From Grifola frondosa (lineage: Eukaryota; Basidiomycota; Agaricomycetes; Polyporales; Grifolaceae): a DNA stretch of 64,000 nt. This document shows positions 1 to 12,263 of the stretch, one piece after another. The stretch spans positions 471,797 to 535,796 of the forward strand of contig LUGG01000032.1 of the NCBI GenBank assembly GCA_001683735.1. The letters run 5' to 3'. The stretch's first letter is position 1, and each line of letters starts with the position of its first letter. Position numbers and translations under genes: made by a program. Below the pieces are notes generated by a model, which saw only the letters and a list, made by a program, of their open reading frames with translations, made no database searches and had not been told where the DNA came from.

Positions 1-1648
1 AGAATTAGCCAACCATATCGCAGGCAATCCACGCCAAGCCTGAAACGAACCGTTAAAATGCGTTCCTGACGCGCCCCAAATTCCAGATATATTCGATCGA
101 TTTCCCAGTGTAGCTCTTATGGTTTCATTTTCGCACTATAGTAGACACTATTAGTTGTGATGCAGAGGTGCTGTGTGAGAGGTCCACATGAAAAACATCC
201 AGCGTGAGCAAAGTTCCGTACAAGAGCTTCCGACGTACCTTACATTGCGGGCTAAACCGGGCGGTTAACAACTTGCACATATCCTGAAACGTCTCCACGA
301 AATCATCCCTGAATGACTCCACAAATGAAAGCATTGAGCACAGCATAGGACTTCAGACGTCTGAATTTGGGTTGAAGCAGTAGCAAAACGTACTATGACT
401 CATATAATCAGGAACTCGCTTCTCCGCTCAAGCCTTCAATATCTGCCCTTTTCACGAAACAAGCTCGGGTGATAACATCAATGATTAGTTTCGCAGGACA
501 GCGATGAAGCATATACTTGAATGTCAAGAATGTGTTTTATCAGATGCCAGCACGTACCTCGTCCACTACGATATTTCGAGACGAAACATGGGGTGTGAAA
601 TAAGACAATGATATTAACGTGCTATATTAAATGAGGATGCTGTACCACAGGCGACGTCGACGAAAGCACCACAATTCCACGTCGTTCTTTCATAAGAAGA
701 GCCACATAGTAACTGATCTTGATCCAACTCGGTTCTAGATTTGCCAATGGTGAGAATGGAACACTCTTGGGGCAGCAGAGGATCCTACAAACGCTGCACC
801 GCAACACGCAACAGGCGCAGGCATGTGGAGGGACATTCACTCTGGCCAAATACCATCTAGCAACACTGAATAACGAAAGACATACATGACAATTGTTTGG
901 GTTCGCTGCGAGCTCGGCGGGTCCCTTGACATGATATCAACTTTGTATCGGATGATTGCAGTTGCATGCCTCGGATACAGCCTATTTGACCACCATTGTA
1001 GATGCGATTTGTGTCTCAAGCCGTGTAGCATAAAATATCCGGGGATCTTGTAGGAGAGAAAACTGCGAGATTGAATAAGGAGCACCTCGAAGCAACTTCG
1101 AAGGTTGTATTGCGCACAGCTGACGAATGAATCAATAGGCATCGTGGAGCGTGCATATGGTCTTCCAATTAATTGACCTCAGGCCATGGCAGGACGGCGA
1201 GAAGGCTATATGATGATAGTAAGTCGCGGTAAAGCGCGTAAAGCGCGGTAAGCACTCGTATACTTACTTTAAGTTCTGACTTATTTTTTGATATTTATTA
1301 TTGTTGTTAATTTAAGAGAAACTCAAAACATCCGCCGCCTATTGTTACGTCGCGATTCAATTAGAATATGAAATTCCACAGCCGACGAGAAATTCACTCC
1401 ACATTATGGTACACTAAAACAATACAAGGCAATATGCTGGAATACGAAAAGAGTCCGTCCAAGTTAAGAGAATGAATGTGAGGACAAGTTGGGAGCTGCG
1501 ATGAAGCTGGTCGTTCAACTTATTCCGCACAGACCGCACACTGCCTACGAATTGCCTGTCATGAGAAAAAAGCCATGTCAATAAAGCTGATTCTGCTTAG
1601 CTTTGAAGCGCGAACCTTCTACTTGCTGAAGATTGGCAGGTTTCAGCG
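1..1648. other. No gene recognised
   Basis: Only short open frames occur here and none resembles a known family. I looked on the minus strand for the missing C-terminal half of the truncated cullin that ends at 1649 and did not find it. A short direct-repeat cluster built from gcggtaa and aagcgcg motifs lies near 1225-1252. The segment may include the downstream region of the cullin and the edge of another gene outside the window. Confidence 0.4.
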
Positions 1649-2879
1649 TTACATAGATTCAACAGCTGCCTCCGAACTTTCAGCGTCTTGCTTCACAGAC
1701 CCCGTACCATCTAAGATCCTCCCGAGCAAAGCATGTATGCGGTCTATGTCGCTGTTGTCCTTGTCATCCTGGGCGATCAGACGCTGAAGATACGCCTGGA
1801 GAAGCTTCTCATGCTCGCGGACGAACACCTCCTCACACCGAGCTATGAGCAACTTGCACGTGGGAGGTTGGAGATAGCGTTCGACACGGACATCTTCTTC
1901 ATCTAGACGCCGTGTGGCCTCTTCGACGTACTTCATGACATCGTTCGCTGCGAGGGACACCTCAGATCCGCGTCTGTAAGATTGCTCCATCATGTCAAGG
2001 AAGGGCATCTCAAAGTGCTTCTGATAAACATCGTAGAAGGTGTTCTTGAGGTCGCGCTCGTCAATGCCCAATGAGACGAATGAGACGACGACGGTCTTGA
2101 TTAAGTCTTCATCGATCGTCGCCCCAGCGCGTTGCTTCTCAATGAGATGCAGGATGGCAGAGGTTAATTTCATGTCATCGCCCTGAATAGGTAACAAAAA
2201 GTGCAGCCGCCACTGGACGAGGGCGATCTATTATCAAGCATCAGTGACTTGCTCACTGAGGCACTAGCGACGAGATACGCACCGTGTATACTGGGTACAC
2301 CTTATTCCCCTCATCACGTAGAAATTTCACGTGGTGTCGATTGAAATACTCAAACTCCCTATCGATGATCCGTGCGCATGTCTTGTACTTATCCCACGCA
2401 ACTGCATAATGACGCAGAAGTGCGTCGTCCAGCAGTCCATCGCATTGCTGCGTCACAGAAATAAATTCATCAGACTCTGAAAATATACATCACATTGTGG
2501 AAAAGCACCACTGACCGTGGTAGGCTCGGTGAGGAGTGCAGCAAAGTATTCTGTAATCTTCTGATATAGTGTCGGCTTCGCTGTAGAGGATGTATTTAAC
2601 GGCTCTTACTACATCATGCTAATTGAACTTACTGCTATCTGAGTTTATAGCTCCTCTACGGCGTGATTTACCGTCAATGGTTCGATTCAGGAGGTGTGAC
2701 GAAGTGCAAAAGTTGAAAGAGGCGTGATAGAGCGCCATGTATTTAGCGTACGAAATGTCGGATCCTCGATTGACATCCGAGACGATATCGTCCATAATGC
2801 TCCGCATATAATTCCACATGATATCAAAATCAGCATTTGCTGGGGGTGTAGGAGGCGCCGCGACAGTTGTGGCGAGCAT
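1649..2879 (-). CDS. Truncated cullin (N-terminal cullin repeats only)
   Basis: Four exons join in phase (about 2879-2633, 2604-2516, 2474-2283, 2227-1649) to give about 368 aa. The order matches the N-terminal arm of a cullin-1-type scaffold: the opening segment with DFDIMWNYM and KYMALYHASFNFCTSS, then LLRHYAVAWDKYKTCARIID and a FNRHHVKFLRDEGNKVY repeat, then IALVQWR and FEMPFLDMMEQSYRR. Cullins carry SCF-type E3 ligases: the N-terminal arm binds the Skp1/F-box adaptor and the C-terminal half binds Rbx1 and is neddylated. Full-length family members are about 750-800 aa. This one stops in the middle of the third cullin repeat, after ILDGTGSVKQ and a short unrelated tail, and no C-terminal cullin domain follows. 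It may be a paralogue fragment or a decayed copy; the splice sites and the frame of what remains are intact. Confidence 0.85.
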
Positions 2880-3678
2880 ACTAGCAGCAGATTAGGTGCG
2901 GTGGGAGAATGGGGTTATCGGTGGTGGTATGTTATGAGGAAAGCGTCCTGTGTTCAATGTCTGGATGCTGGATGGGATCGTTGCTACAATTCTTGCGTGT
3001 CGGTGAATTGAATGGTGGACTAGACAGGAAGGTCTGAGAGCGCTAATATGATTCTTGACTTGATCGAATTCGGAAAGATCCGATAATAATCGAGTTGTTG
3101 CGTCGTGACTTACAACTTCACTTTTCATCTTTGCATTTGCTTATTACTGTCAAGCTCCAAAATATAATGGGCTGTGTTGAGATTCTTGGTAGCAAACCAG
3201 CTGGGACTTCTCTCAATGGTCAGCTGCTGCTTTCGAAGCTTCGTTCTTCGCACTGTTCTACTGCTAGGCTCACATGTCTTCATCACAGAACTTATAAAGT
3301 CCGTTCTATATTGTCCCATGACAATTCCTCTCACGGAGAAGCAATTTCGCTTCGGATTACAGGTATAAGTGCAAGGCTAGCATGGTCACTGTTCACATTA
3401 CTCCCCTCCGATACGGTTACGGGTCTGTCGGGACATCATACCCTCTACTCAGTGGACAGGCATGCAAACATCGTTTCTCCGTCGTGGCGCAAGATGTGGG
3501 GGCATGCTCCAAATGAAGCGCACATGCTCAATTAGTGCATCATTCGTTCTGCGAACTATGTCCTCGATGACAAGCGCCTTTATCGTCATACGGCCCTATC
3601 GGTGTTACAGCTGCACTGCACGCTTCCCCCGCCACCCGTACGTGTTCTGTCTAGAGCTACTGGTCGAACTTATCGCTG
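2880..3678. other. Intergenic, between divergent cullin and SDR genes
   Basis: This segment separates the minus-strand cullin start from the plus-strand dehydrogenase start and probably carries both promoters. Overlapping short open frames on both strands (for example 3095-3535) resemble nothing known and have no convincing splice structure. Confidence 0.35.
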
Positions 3679-4904
3679 ATGATGATTTGCAATAATCTAT
3701 TGATAGCGTCTGTTCCTACGCTCTTCTCGCACGAGTTCTCCCTGGCTGACCGCGTTGCCCTCGTTTCCGGCGGAAACCGAGGAATCGGGCTCGAGATGGC
3801 GATGACGCTCGTAGAAGCCGGCGCTCGGGCAGTGTATTGCATTGACCTTCCAAAGCAACCCGGAGAAGAGTGGAACAAAGTTAAAGAATATCTCGAGAGG
3901 ATGGAGGGAAAAGCCGGCCAGGGAAGACTGGAATATCTGAGCGCTGATGTACGAGATCAGGTGCGTGCGCATCGCTTTCGATTGTTAGCGCGTTGACATA
4001 GACCTCCTTCTGGACAGGGCTCGATGTGGAAGTTAGGAGAGGCGATTGGGGACAGAGAAGGACGTATGGATGTGTGTTGGCCGCTGCGGGGATTCTGAAA
4101 CCTGCAGTGGACTGCTTGGAATACCAGGCGACGCTATTTCAAGAGGCAAGTGTCCGGATTGCTATGAGATACCTAGGGTCCAGACTAAAACTAGTGCACA
4201 GGTGATGGAGGTTAATGTGAATGGTGTTCTATATACTGCTCAGGCAGCCGGAAGACAAATGGCACGCTTTGGGAACGGTGGGAGTATCATTTTAATTGCA
4301 AGCATCAGCGGACATGGCACGAAATATGGTGGGTAGCAGCATTTCTCGCCTAGGATCATGTTGCAATGGATCGTCTCTCGTTGCTAAAACCACGCATGGG
4401 TGTCCTACAATACTTCGAAATCAGCCGTTCTCCAAATGACTCGCAGCATGGCCTGTGAGCTCGGTATCAAACGGATCAGAGTGAACTCCATTAGTCCAGG
4501 GTATATCTCCACGAAGTGCGTCCCCCTTCCATGCGCTTGAGCGACTCTTATTGACTCCTACGTTTCTGATTATTTTTCATCCTCCCTTGGCGTGCTTTCG
4601 TATCGAATCGTATACCAATCGCATATTACTCACAATTCTACCACACTCACTGGTATGAAATAGGATGACTGGAGCGTTTCTTGATACGCAGCCTCATTTT
4701 CTGGAGATGTGGGCCAGCCAGAACCCTCTGGGACGCATCGGCAGGCCGGATGAGCTGAGGGGGGTCGTAGCATTGCTAGCGAGTGATGCAAGTACATTCT
4801 GTACAGGAAGCGAGTAAGTATACTTATATCATGTAGCTATCGAACAGCACCACTGATCTAGCTGTTGTAGCATCGTTGTGAGCGGTGGACACCATTCGTG
4901 GTGA
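3679..4904 (+). CDS. Short-chain dehydrogenase/reductase, sorbose reductase / arabinitol dehydrogenase-like
   Basis: Six exons (3679-3960, 4018-4145, 4202-4328, 4398-4515, 4664-4813, 4871-4904) encode a classical SDR that reduces or oxidises a polyol, ketose or related carbonyl with NAD(P)H in the cytosol. Visible are the cofactor motif VSGGNRGIG, an AAAG segment matching the family NAG motif, the active-site YNTSK (YxxxK), RVNSISPGY after it, and the C-terminal TGSDIVVSGG typical of the fungal arabinitol/sorbose-reductase group. Intron 2 uses a GC donor (gcaagt at 4146). Intron 3 should end just before 4398, in phase with YNTSK, but the expected AG reads AT at 4396-4397, and a TAA lies upstream in that frame. 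So either this is a splice-site mutation or error, or the gene is broken. The specific substrate cannot be read from the sequence. The first exon may extend further upstream. Confidence 0.85.
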
Positions 4905-6470
4905 TGGACCACTTTTAATCACCACCGAGAGCAAGAAAACCATGTACGATTCGTTACGTATGCCGAGTCCGCTCGTGTCAAGAACTGCAGGTGTTCCAGC
5001 CGAAAATCCTCTTGCGGGGGGGGCTATTTTATGGTTCGTATTCGGCAGATTGTCCCCAGGTACTTCGCACCGGAATATGGTGCTCGGTTGACCCTTCAGT
5101 GCGTTGTCCAACCTCTCCGTTCATATCAAAGCTTCATCTAAGAAGCTACGATGCTGCGAACGCCCGCCCTGTTTCGAACGATCATGAACGCTATCTCTTG
5201 TGGATGCTACTTCTTTCAAAGATGCGCGAATGCAGGAAATCACGTAGATATCCTCAGAGTCGGGAAACCGGAAGTTTTTTTCCCTCCGAGCAGACGCCGT
5301 CCTTCCGCACTCCCAATGTGGCGGGCCATAGTTTATGCCTCCTGAGTGATTTCATTGGACCACTTGCAGCTCCATAGAGCTTGTGTTAAAATGCCTGATC
5401 GACAAGCATTGTTTTGATTGGACCCGCTTCACTGGTTTTTCTTCAGATTTGCACGAGTCACAGACTCTAGCTCACTGCCTCAGATTTCAGATTTTTATTA
5501 GCCTCAAGGGGTGCTGAATATGCGCTGCCGGTGAAGGCCTGAATGCCGTTCTGCCGGCTCGTGGATTGCTTTTCAGAGTCGTACTCGATGGTTCGATTCA
5601 AGGTAAGAGATTTCCGACATTATTAAACAATTATGCAAGGCAGGTTCTCGAGGGCCATATACCTTCACATACGTTTAATATCTATTGTGGATACGCAGAC
5701 GTCATAAATCAACTGTTGGAATGCCTTGAGAAATGCTGCTGGCTGCTCGGTGGCCACGAAATTCCTCAATCAGTCTACCTCCTGAGTGGTTGTACTAATA
5801 AGCAAATGTGCTTTGATGACTTTCTGCAGGTGTAGGAAACCTCCAGAGGGCTTGGAGCATTGACTATGTATCAGTGACTATCGCCGAAGATTTCAACTGT
5901 GCAAGAAAGTCGATACAGGGCATTTCTGAAGTTCTCTGTAAGTTGTTCGCTTTGTTTGAAAGTACTGCATTGTCCTACAATATTCCCGCGAGCATTCTAC
6001 GCCACATTCTGAGCCTGACCTTATTGTTGAGCAGCCAAGGAATAGCTATCGGCTGAATCGGGCGGCGCCGCTTAGATGAGTGGCTCCAACTACTTTCGCA
6101 CATAAGAGGGCAGTTGCGTGAGATATGGCATTATTACTCTCTTCCCCGACAACCATCTCACATACATGCCACAGACCGCCGATATGAATCTCATCGATTC
6201 TAATACGATCCCCGAGGCACATAGCATGAGTAAGTACCAGACGTTTTAATGAAACGTTGTGACAAATGTTGATCGCACTGAACAGAATATGAAGTCCCAT
6301 CGGACCGGAACCAGACCAGCTACCGACTGGTATCGCTCCCAGCGATTCCTGGGGAAATTACCGTACCTCCAGATATCTCAGGTGATGAGAACGCGTCTTC
6401 TTGACGGTTGTGTCCAATTTTTCTAACCATTCTTCTCCGCGCGATAAAATAGACTCCTTACCAAACTTAA
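4905..6470. other. No gene recognised
   Basis: Short frames such as 5566-5835 and 5874-6056 lack recognisable domains and supporting splice signals. The segment probably contains the 3' end of the dehydrogenase transcript and upstream sequence of the next locus. Confidence 0.3.
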
Positions 6471-7045
6471 TGTCGAGACATCGGTTACCTACCAGTCCTC
6501 TTCGATCTCTGCTTTCAAGTCGAGTTTGCTTCTTGGTTGCTTTTACCTTCTGCTACTATGCGCTGCCGTCGGTATTGGTGCACTGATGATGCTTCTCGGC
6601 CTCACGCTCGGGCACGCAGTTCTGCACCGCACGCGCCCCAACGACGCAAGTTACGCTGCCCACCTCGTATGGTCCATTCGTGCTGGGCACTAGGAGGTTG
6701 CGTGGTGTCTTGGTTCCGGCGCTGTGATTGGATTTATATTGGATTTTTTCGGCTTCAGCGTTGTTGGCGGCAGGAAATGCAGATACTTGGCAGTTTGGCA
6801 GCATCGGCGGCTTTCGGCGCGTCTGGTGGCGCTGTGGGGTCGCGATCTTACGTGCCACCGACGTTGGCGGTAGCTCTGGGATGCTCAACGTGGTCCATGC
6901 GGCACGAGCAGGCGCTCTCGGGATGGTGATATTGGCAGCTGCATCTGCTGCTGTGGTCTTCATTCTGGCGGGCCTTGTCTTTGGACTCGCGGTGTCGATC
7001 GGATGCACAAAGAAGCGGAATTCTTTGTCTGTGAATCCTGTTTAG
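6471..7045 (+). CDS. Possible small multi-spanning membrane protein, frame disrupted
   Basis: Plus-strand frames here give strongly hydrophobic stretches that change frame several times. One frame reads a membrane-like segment followed by HAVLHRTRPND, another reads SGAVIGFILDFFGFSVVGG, and a third ends with GMVILAAASAAVVFILAGLV and a short basic tail at 7045. Together they suggest a small protein with about four membrane segments. I could not join them with clean introns. Given the homopolymer deletions elsewhere in the window, indels may be breaking a simple gene. The family is not recognised; an IFI6-like glycine-rich membrane protein was considered but is not supported well enough to name. 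Confidence 0.3.
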
Positions 7046-7408
7046 TGATCACTGTATATATGCTTGGAACAAGGACACAGATCTATTGATTACGGAAAGT
7101 TATATGCCAACATCAAGCGTAATATGGCTCCATTCCCAGCCTGTGGGCGGGCATGTTGTGACTTTGTACCTTCACTTATACCTCAACGCATGCGACTGAC
7201 ACGGGGCTGAACCCGTTCGAAAACTACACTGTAGCACAAATACATACGGATTTGACACATTATGGGAGGTATTAGCGTACACAACAGAATAAATTTATGT
7301 ATGCGGGATTGTGTATCAAATGCAATGATATATACGGGCGGAAAGAAGCCCATGCCGTACGGAATGTTCACACACGGCACCTCTAAGACTTGGCAAAAGA
7401 AGTACAAC
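7046..7408. other. Convergent 3' intergenic region
   Basis: This lies between the end of the plus-strand membrane-protein locus and the stop codon of the minus-strand phosphatidylserine decarboxylase. It probably holds both 3' UTRs; no feature was recognised. Confidence 0.4.
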
Positions 7409-10400
7409 TTACTGGTTAGCGTCGTGAACTGGCTTACGACGGCTGCGGCCGATACCCATACCCACTCGGACCAGTGTCTCCAGACAAGCGCGACCATTGA
7501 TAAGAAGGTCTTCGTCAAACTCGACAGCTCCCTTCTCAAATAGCACGACAATTGTGGAGCCACCTAGGAGAAATATTCAATGCTTCCATTCACCTGGCAA
7601 TATTGCCACGACCTACCGAACGCAAAATATCCAAACTCCTGTCCTCGTTTGACCTGTTCGCCTTCTTGCACGGTAGTGTGGATGCTACCAACCATCATCG
7701 CGCCAATGCACACAGCCATAACACGACCAAACTGCGGACTGTCAATCGGAACGATCTTGCGAACGTTCTCCCCATACACATCTAACGCAGTTCGAATGGC
7801 TTGTGGCTGGGAAGAGAGATTGATGAACATCCTACGAGATATTACTTGCATGTACATGACACTCACGTTGACTGTGTAATACTCTCCTGTAATATATGTC
7901 ATAGGACCGATGGTACCATCGACGGGAGAATGGAAACGATGATAGTCTTGAGGGGCCAGGCGGAATATGCACAATGCTCCGCCAGAATAGCGCTCAGCTT
8001 CAAATCGATATGCTTCTCCAAGTAGTCGAGATACCGTAAATTCGCGACCTTTGATCCACAGGCGAGTCGCTTCGTTCACCGTTTCAAATGCCATTAAACG
8101 ACAGTCAGCACCACTAACCAGTCGATATGGGTCGTCGAGACATTCGATCGGTCGAGCAGTTGGCTTAAGCTTTCTGAATATATCACCACTAATAAGCACA
8201 GATTAAATGGACGAAGGAATCTATTTACCTATAGAAGAATTCGTTGAATGTTTCTGTCAACGCAAGGACATGTCAGTGAGGAACGAGTTTGAAGCTGACA
8301 GAACTTACTGAAGGAGCTCAACGGCTCCAGAATTTCGTCAACCTTCAAGTTATGGAAAGCGATGAAAGCGGGAATGTCCCCAGCGGATTCAGGAGAATCA
8401 TACTTTGCACCTTGCTTGATCGACAAGGACTTGAGAAGCCGACGGGCTATGAGAGGGTCAACCTGAATATATAGTTCAAAGTCACAATCGTAGAGACTTA
8501 CCTCGTCCACCTTCCATACGGCTCTTCCATCCCTGAATGGAATGTGAAGCGAACTACGCATGGAAAGTAGAGCAAGAAACTCACTTTGTACAGCAAGCGA
8601 ATACCGAGCCGCACATATACTTGCATCTTCTCTTCCTCCAACTGTCCGGTCAGCCGATGTTGTACAATGATGTTTGCTGAGTTCTGTAGCAACGATCGAA
8701 AAATGAGCGAAAATCAAGTAATAGTCATAGGAAAGAACGTACTGCTCCAAGCTTGTAATTACCCGCGGAAACCTTAGAGATCATCTTCGTGTACCACTTC
8801 CTCTGCGCCTGACTAGCCGTCACGAAGTTGCCCACGACGATCTTATCCACGCTCGCCCAGTCCTGACTAGCGCAAACCGCGAGATGCGTCACGATATCAA
8901 CCTCCGCTTTCGAATTCAACCGCGGACGATGGCACAGCGGGCAATTTTTCACGTTAATAACACGTTCGAATGAATCCGCAGATGAATTTGATGCTGAAGA
9001 CGAGCCATTTGACCCCGACGAGTCCTCCGCATCGGAGGAGGAGCCAGATATTTGGCGGTTGATAGCTGATTGACTCGAATAAATGGTAACGTCGGAAAGG
9101 AGCTGCTGCGACATTTCAGTAGGGTGCGGTGGTAGTGCAGTGAACTTTCGCAACGTGTCTTCAGAAACAGGAACACGAGCAAAAGCAACAGCACTTGACG
9201 GCGCCCCAGAGAAGTCCAGCTTGTCAAAGTTCAAGCTTTGGTGAATCTCGAAACTGCTATTGATGGCAGGCGTAACCGGTGCGCTGGTATCGACAGCACT
9301 GTCATCATAGTTAATACGCTTCTTCTCGCTTGCAGGACGGCAGAGTTCGGTCTCCAGACACTGGATAGCTTCATTGACAGTCAGAAGTCCATCGTGTGGT
9401 TTCTTCCCAAACCGAGTGAAGAACGAATTGACAGTCGCGGAAGACAGAGTCGAACCGAGCGAGTCGAGCATTGATGTGAGTTCCAGGTGGGAGATTGTGC
9501 CTGCATCGTCGGTATCATACTGCTTCAGATATTGTCTCCAGAATTTTTGACGGAGGGCATCATACGGCTGGTATTTTGCTCTAATGGACGACAGTCGCCA
9601 TTAGCAAAGAATCGAGACATCCGTCCCGAGCTTAACGCACCGGAATGATATTTTAGGATTATGCTTCGCCTCCCACGGCATCTCCTTCGCAGTTGACAGC
9701 GGCAGAGAAAAGTCGCGCATGGATTGGCTGCCATCCTCGTCATCCGGATACAATTGCGTCCTCTCGTCCTTCTGCGGTGCATTGGCAACAAGTTCAGCGA
9801 CGTCAAATGACGCATCACCGACGTGGTCATTCGACGACAGCTTATCCCAATCAAGCACAGTGAGCTGCACCTTGAAGGCAGTCTCATAGCGGCGAACGTG
9901 GAAGAGCATCTTTTCGTCCCAGTTTGGATTGAGTGAGTGTCGGATGACGCGTGTGCGGAACACTTTCTTGCCAAAAGATATGACAACGAATGGATCCATG
10001 TCCCATCCTGTGCGCGTCACTGCAACAAAGAGATCAGCGTGGCACAAAGGTGGTCAGGGAAATGTGAGGCGCACTATTTTTTAACTTCGGAAGATCTGTA
10101 GCACCACGAATCTCCAACATGACGATCCCTACGATATCGTTGGCTGCAGAGAAGTTGAAGTCCTTCGCTTTCGTACCCCATGACTTCCTGAACTTGGATT
10201 TTTGCGCAGACATGGGTCGTGGAATAGGCGTCGACGTGGTGGTTGGGGAGACGACACAGGATGACTCGCTAACGCACTAGCCGGCGTGCTAGAAGCCGCC
10301 AGCATCGAGTCGACTGACAACGATCTGGCGGTAGATGATCGTTTCGGAAAGATCTTCGGGATGTTGAAGGATGGTGAAGGTGGTTTGTGTGCGACGGGCG

Positions 10401-11571
10401 TCTTATTGACAGTGGAAGGTGTCGGTGTAGAAGGCGTTTCTACGGCTTGTTGAGGATGAGGCTGGACGATGACGGCTTGAACTTCTAGATCAGAAATCTC
10501 CGGTGGAGAAGCTGAAGGAGCGGGAGGAGTATAGAGTTGAAGGAGAGAATGACCCTGCGGAGACTCTTCTTCCTCTTCTTCGCTATTGGTCTCCCCTTCA
10601 TCGGAGCTCAGACCATCATCTTCATATGCAGGTCCATTCAGGTTGGAACGAATGGTACCAATACCTTCCGTCTGCGAAACCATTTATAAATGAACGCGAA
10701 AGATGCGAGGAAGGACTCACTGGCGGTGCGGAGACCAAACTTGGGCGAGTACGCTTGACAAGGTCAGAGTAGACCTCGCCAAAGTCCATGAGGGTGGTGG
10801 TCTTTGCCGGAGCCACAAATCCTAGCTTGACGTGAATAGTCCCGGTTGCGTGCGTAGAATTCCGAGTCGAAACAACATTAGCATATATAGCCTAAAAGAG
10901 TATGTACGTTGAGCATAAGGCAGACCCCTGAGGTGCGGCGAGAACTCACTTTGTTATTTAGGTCGTCAAAAGGAAACGCGTTTCCGTCCCGAAACCAATC
11001 CTCCAAGGGTATTGACACCTCTCCAAGGTAATCCTTCTTGAGCACATCTTTGTCCCAGATGACAAGCTCCACTACACCAAGCTTATCCGCGAGCGAGAGA
11101 TAAATAGGAAAATCGAACGTAGCATCTTTCGCAGAGTAGTCGGGGTTAATGGTGCGCTTTGAGACGGGTGTCTGCTGCCGATTCCCCAGCAAGGACACGA
11201 CGACGAAGCTGTGGTATGTATCATGATGGAACTTTAGGAGCGACGCACGGGGAAAGCAATACCACGGCTTACGGGTCACTGAAACCACACCGGTCTTTTG
11301 CAAGCAAGTTCTTACACCCTAACACCTGCACGCGAAGAATAACGACGGGGAGTTCGCCGGGAAAGGGGAGAAGGTGTTCCTGCCGCTCCCTCTGCCACCG
11401 GAAACGCGTGCTGGAAGACGCTTCAGCGCGTGGCCAATCTTGAGAGCCTTCTTCTTTGGCACGGGAACCATTAATCACGAAATACAAAAGGGAGCGTTGG
11501 GAAGGGCGGAAGGAAGGAGGACAAGGAACGGGAAGGGATGATTGCGAATATTTAGAGCGCGGGTTGAGCAC
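7409..11571 (-). CDS. Phosphatidylserine decarboxylase with two C2 domains and EF-hand (PSD2-type)
   Basis: Makes phosphatidylethanolamine from phosphatidylserine at endomembranes. Many small introns; estimated product about 1,100 aa. In order: first C2 domain ([20 protein letters not shown], then [16 protein letters not shown]); an acidic, Pro/Ser-rich linker; second C2 domain ([42 protein letters not shown]); an EF-hand [12 protein letters not shown] near 9475-9510; then the catalytic part with [33 protein letters not shown] and GSIHTT. After a last intron comes [12 protein letters not shown], the self-cleavage motif that forms the pyruvoyl group (about 7553-7564). The motifs expected for an active enzyme are present. 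A small intron near 10,271-10,320 is needed to keep the frame in the linker. The start at 11571 is the first in-frame Met before the C2 domain and could shift. Confidence 0.93.
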
Positions 11572-12263
11572 CGGCGCGCTGTGTCTAACTACGTTATCCT
11601 TCCAAATTGGGCAACTCAGAAGCTTCTTGTTTCAGCATCCGGTGTACACTGCCTGATTCCTCCTAAATATTTTACCACCTCTGATGCTCTCAGAATTTAT
11701 GTCTTCTGCAGAGATGCAGCCAGCTGCTTCAGAGTGTCGCCGCTTCAGTGTGTCGCTGCTTCAGGCATGTCGATTTTGCGGTTTTGTAAATCTGCGCAGT
11801 GCGCAGCGAAGCCGACATTAGCATGCGTACGTCAGCGCGCCGATATGATAAACCCTTCCGCGCGCCCTGCAACATTGCAACTTGCACAGCACCAGTGTTC
11901 AACACGCCACTGCATTGCCAGCCATCACGGGACCACCGCGCCACAAAAGAACAAGACCGAACACACGCACGAATACATCGACACGAGGGACAATGCTTTT
12001 GACGAACCGCGACATTGGTATTAAAATGTAGCAACGGGTATGTGCCTCAGCTTACTGTGCAGCCAAGGCAGAAAATGCACATGCGTAGTCCGTCCGCCGC
12101 CGCCCTGAATATGATGTCGTAGAATTATAGAAGAAAGGACCGCAGCCCATACCCGGGGAACGACTGCAAGATCTAACTAGTCCGGAGTGTATCAACTATC
12201 CAACACCCCTCTCCACATTTGAGCCGCCACATCAAATCGTAATAGTCGTAAGTCCGAACTCCA
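11572..12263. promoter_or_regulatory. Upstream region of the PSD2-type gene
   Basis: About 690 bp lie between the start of the phosphatidylserine decarboxylase and the stop of the glycoprotein gene, both on the minus strand. It must contain the decarboxylase promoter and the glycoprotein 3' end. Short frames here have no recognisable product. No specific operator is claimed. Confidence 0.35.

Noticed and set aside
6556..7008. 150-codon minus-strand frame
   Set aside because: It lies opposite hydrophobic plus-strand coding-like sequence. Its Arg/Pro/Thr-rich product looks like the reverse of those codons.
8949..9986. Extra minus-strand frames (92 and 153 codons) overlapping the decarboxylase
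   Set aside because: They are out-of-phase readings of exons that already encode the EF-hand and second C2 domain.
10503..10772. Plus-strand frame over the phosphatidylserine decarboxylase linker
   Set aside because: It is the complement of a well-supported exon of the minus-strand gene.
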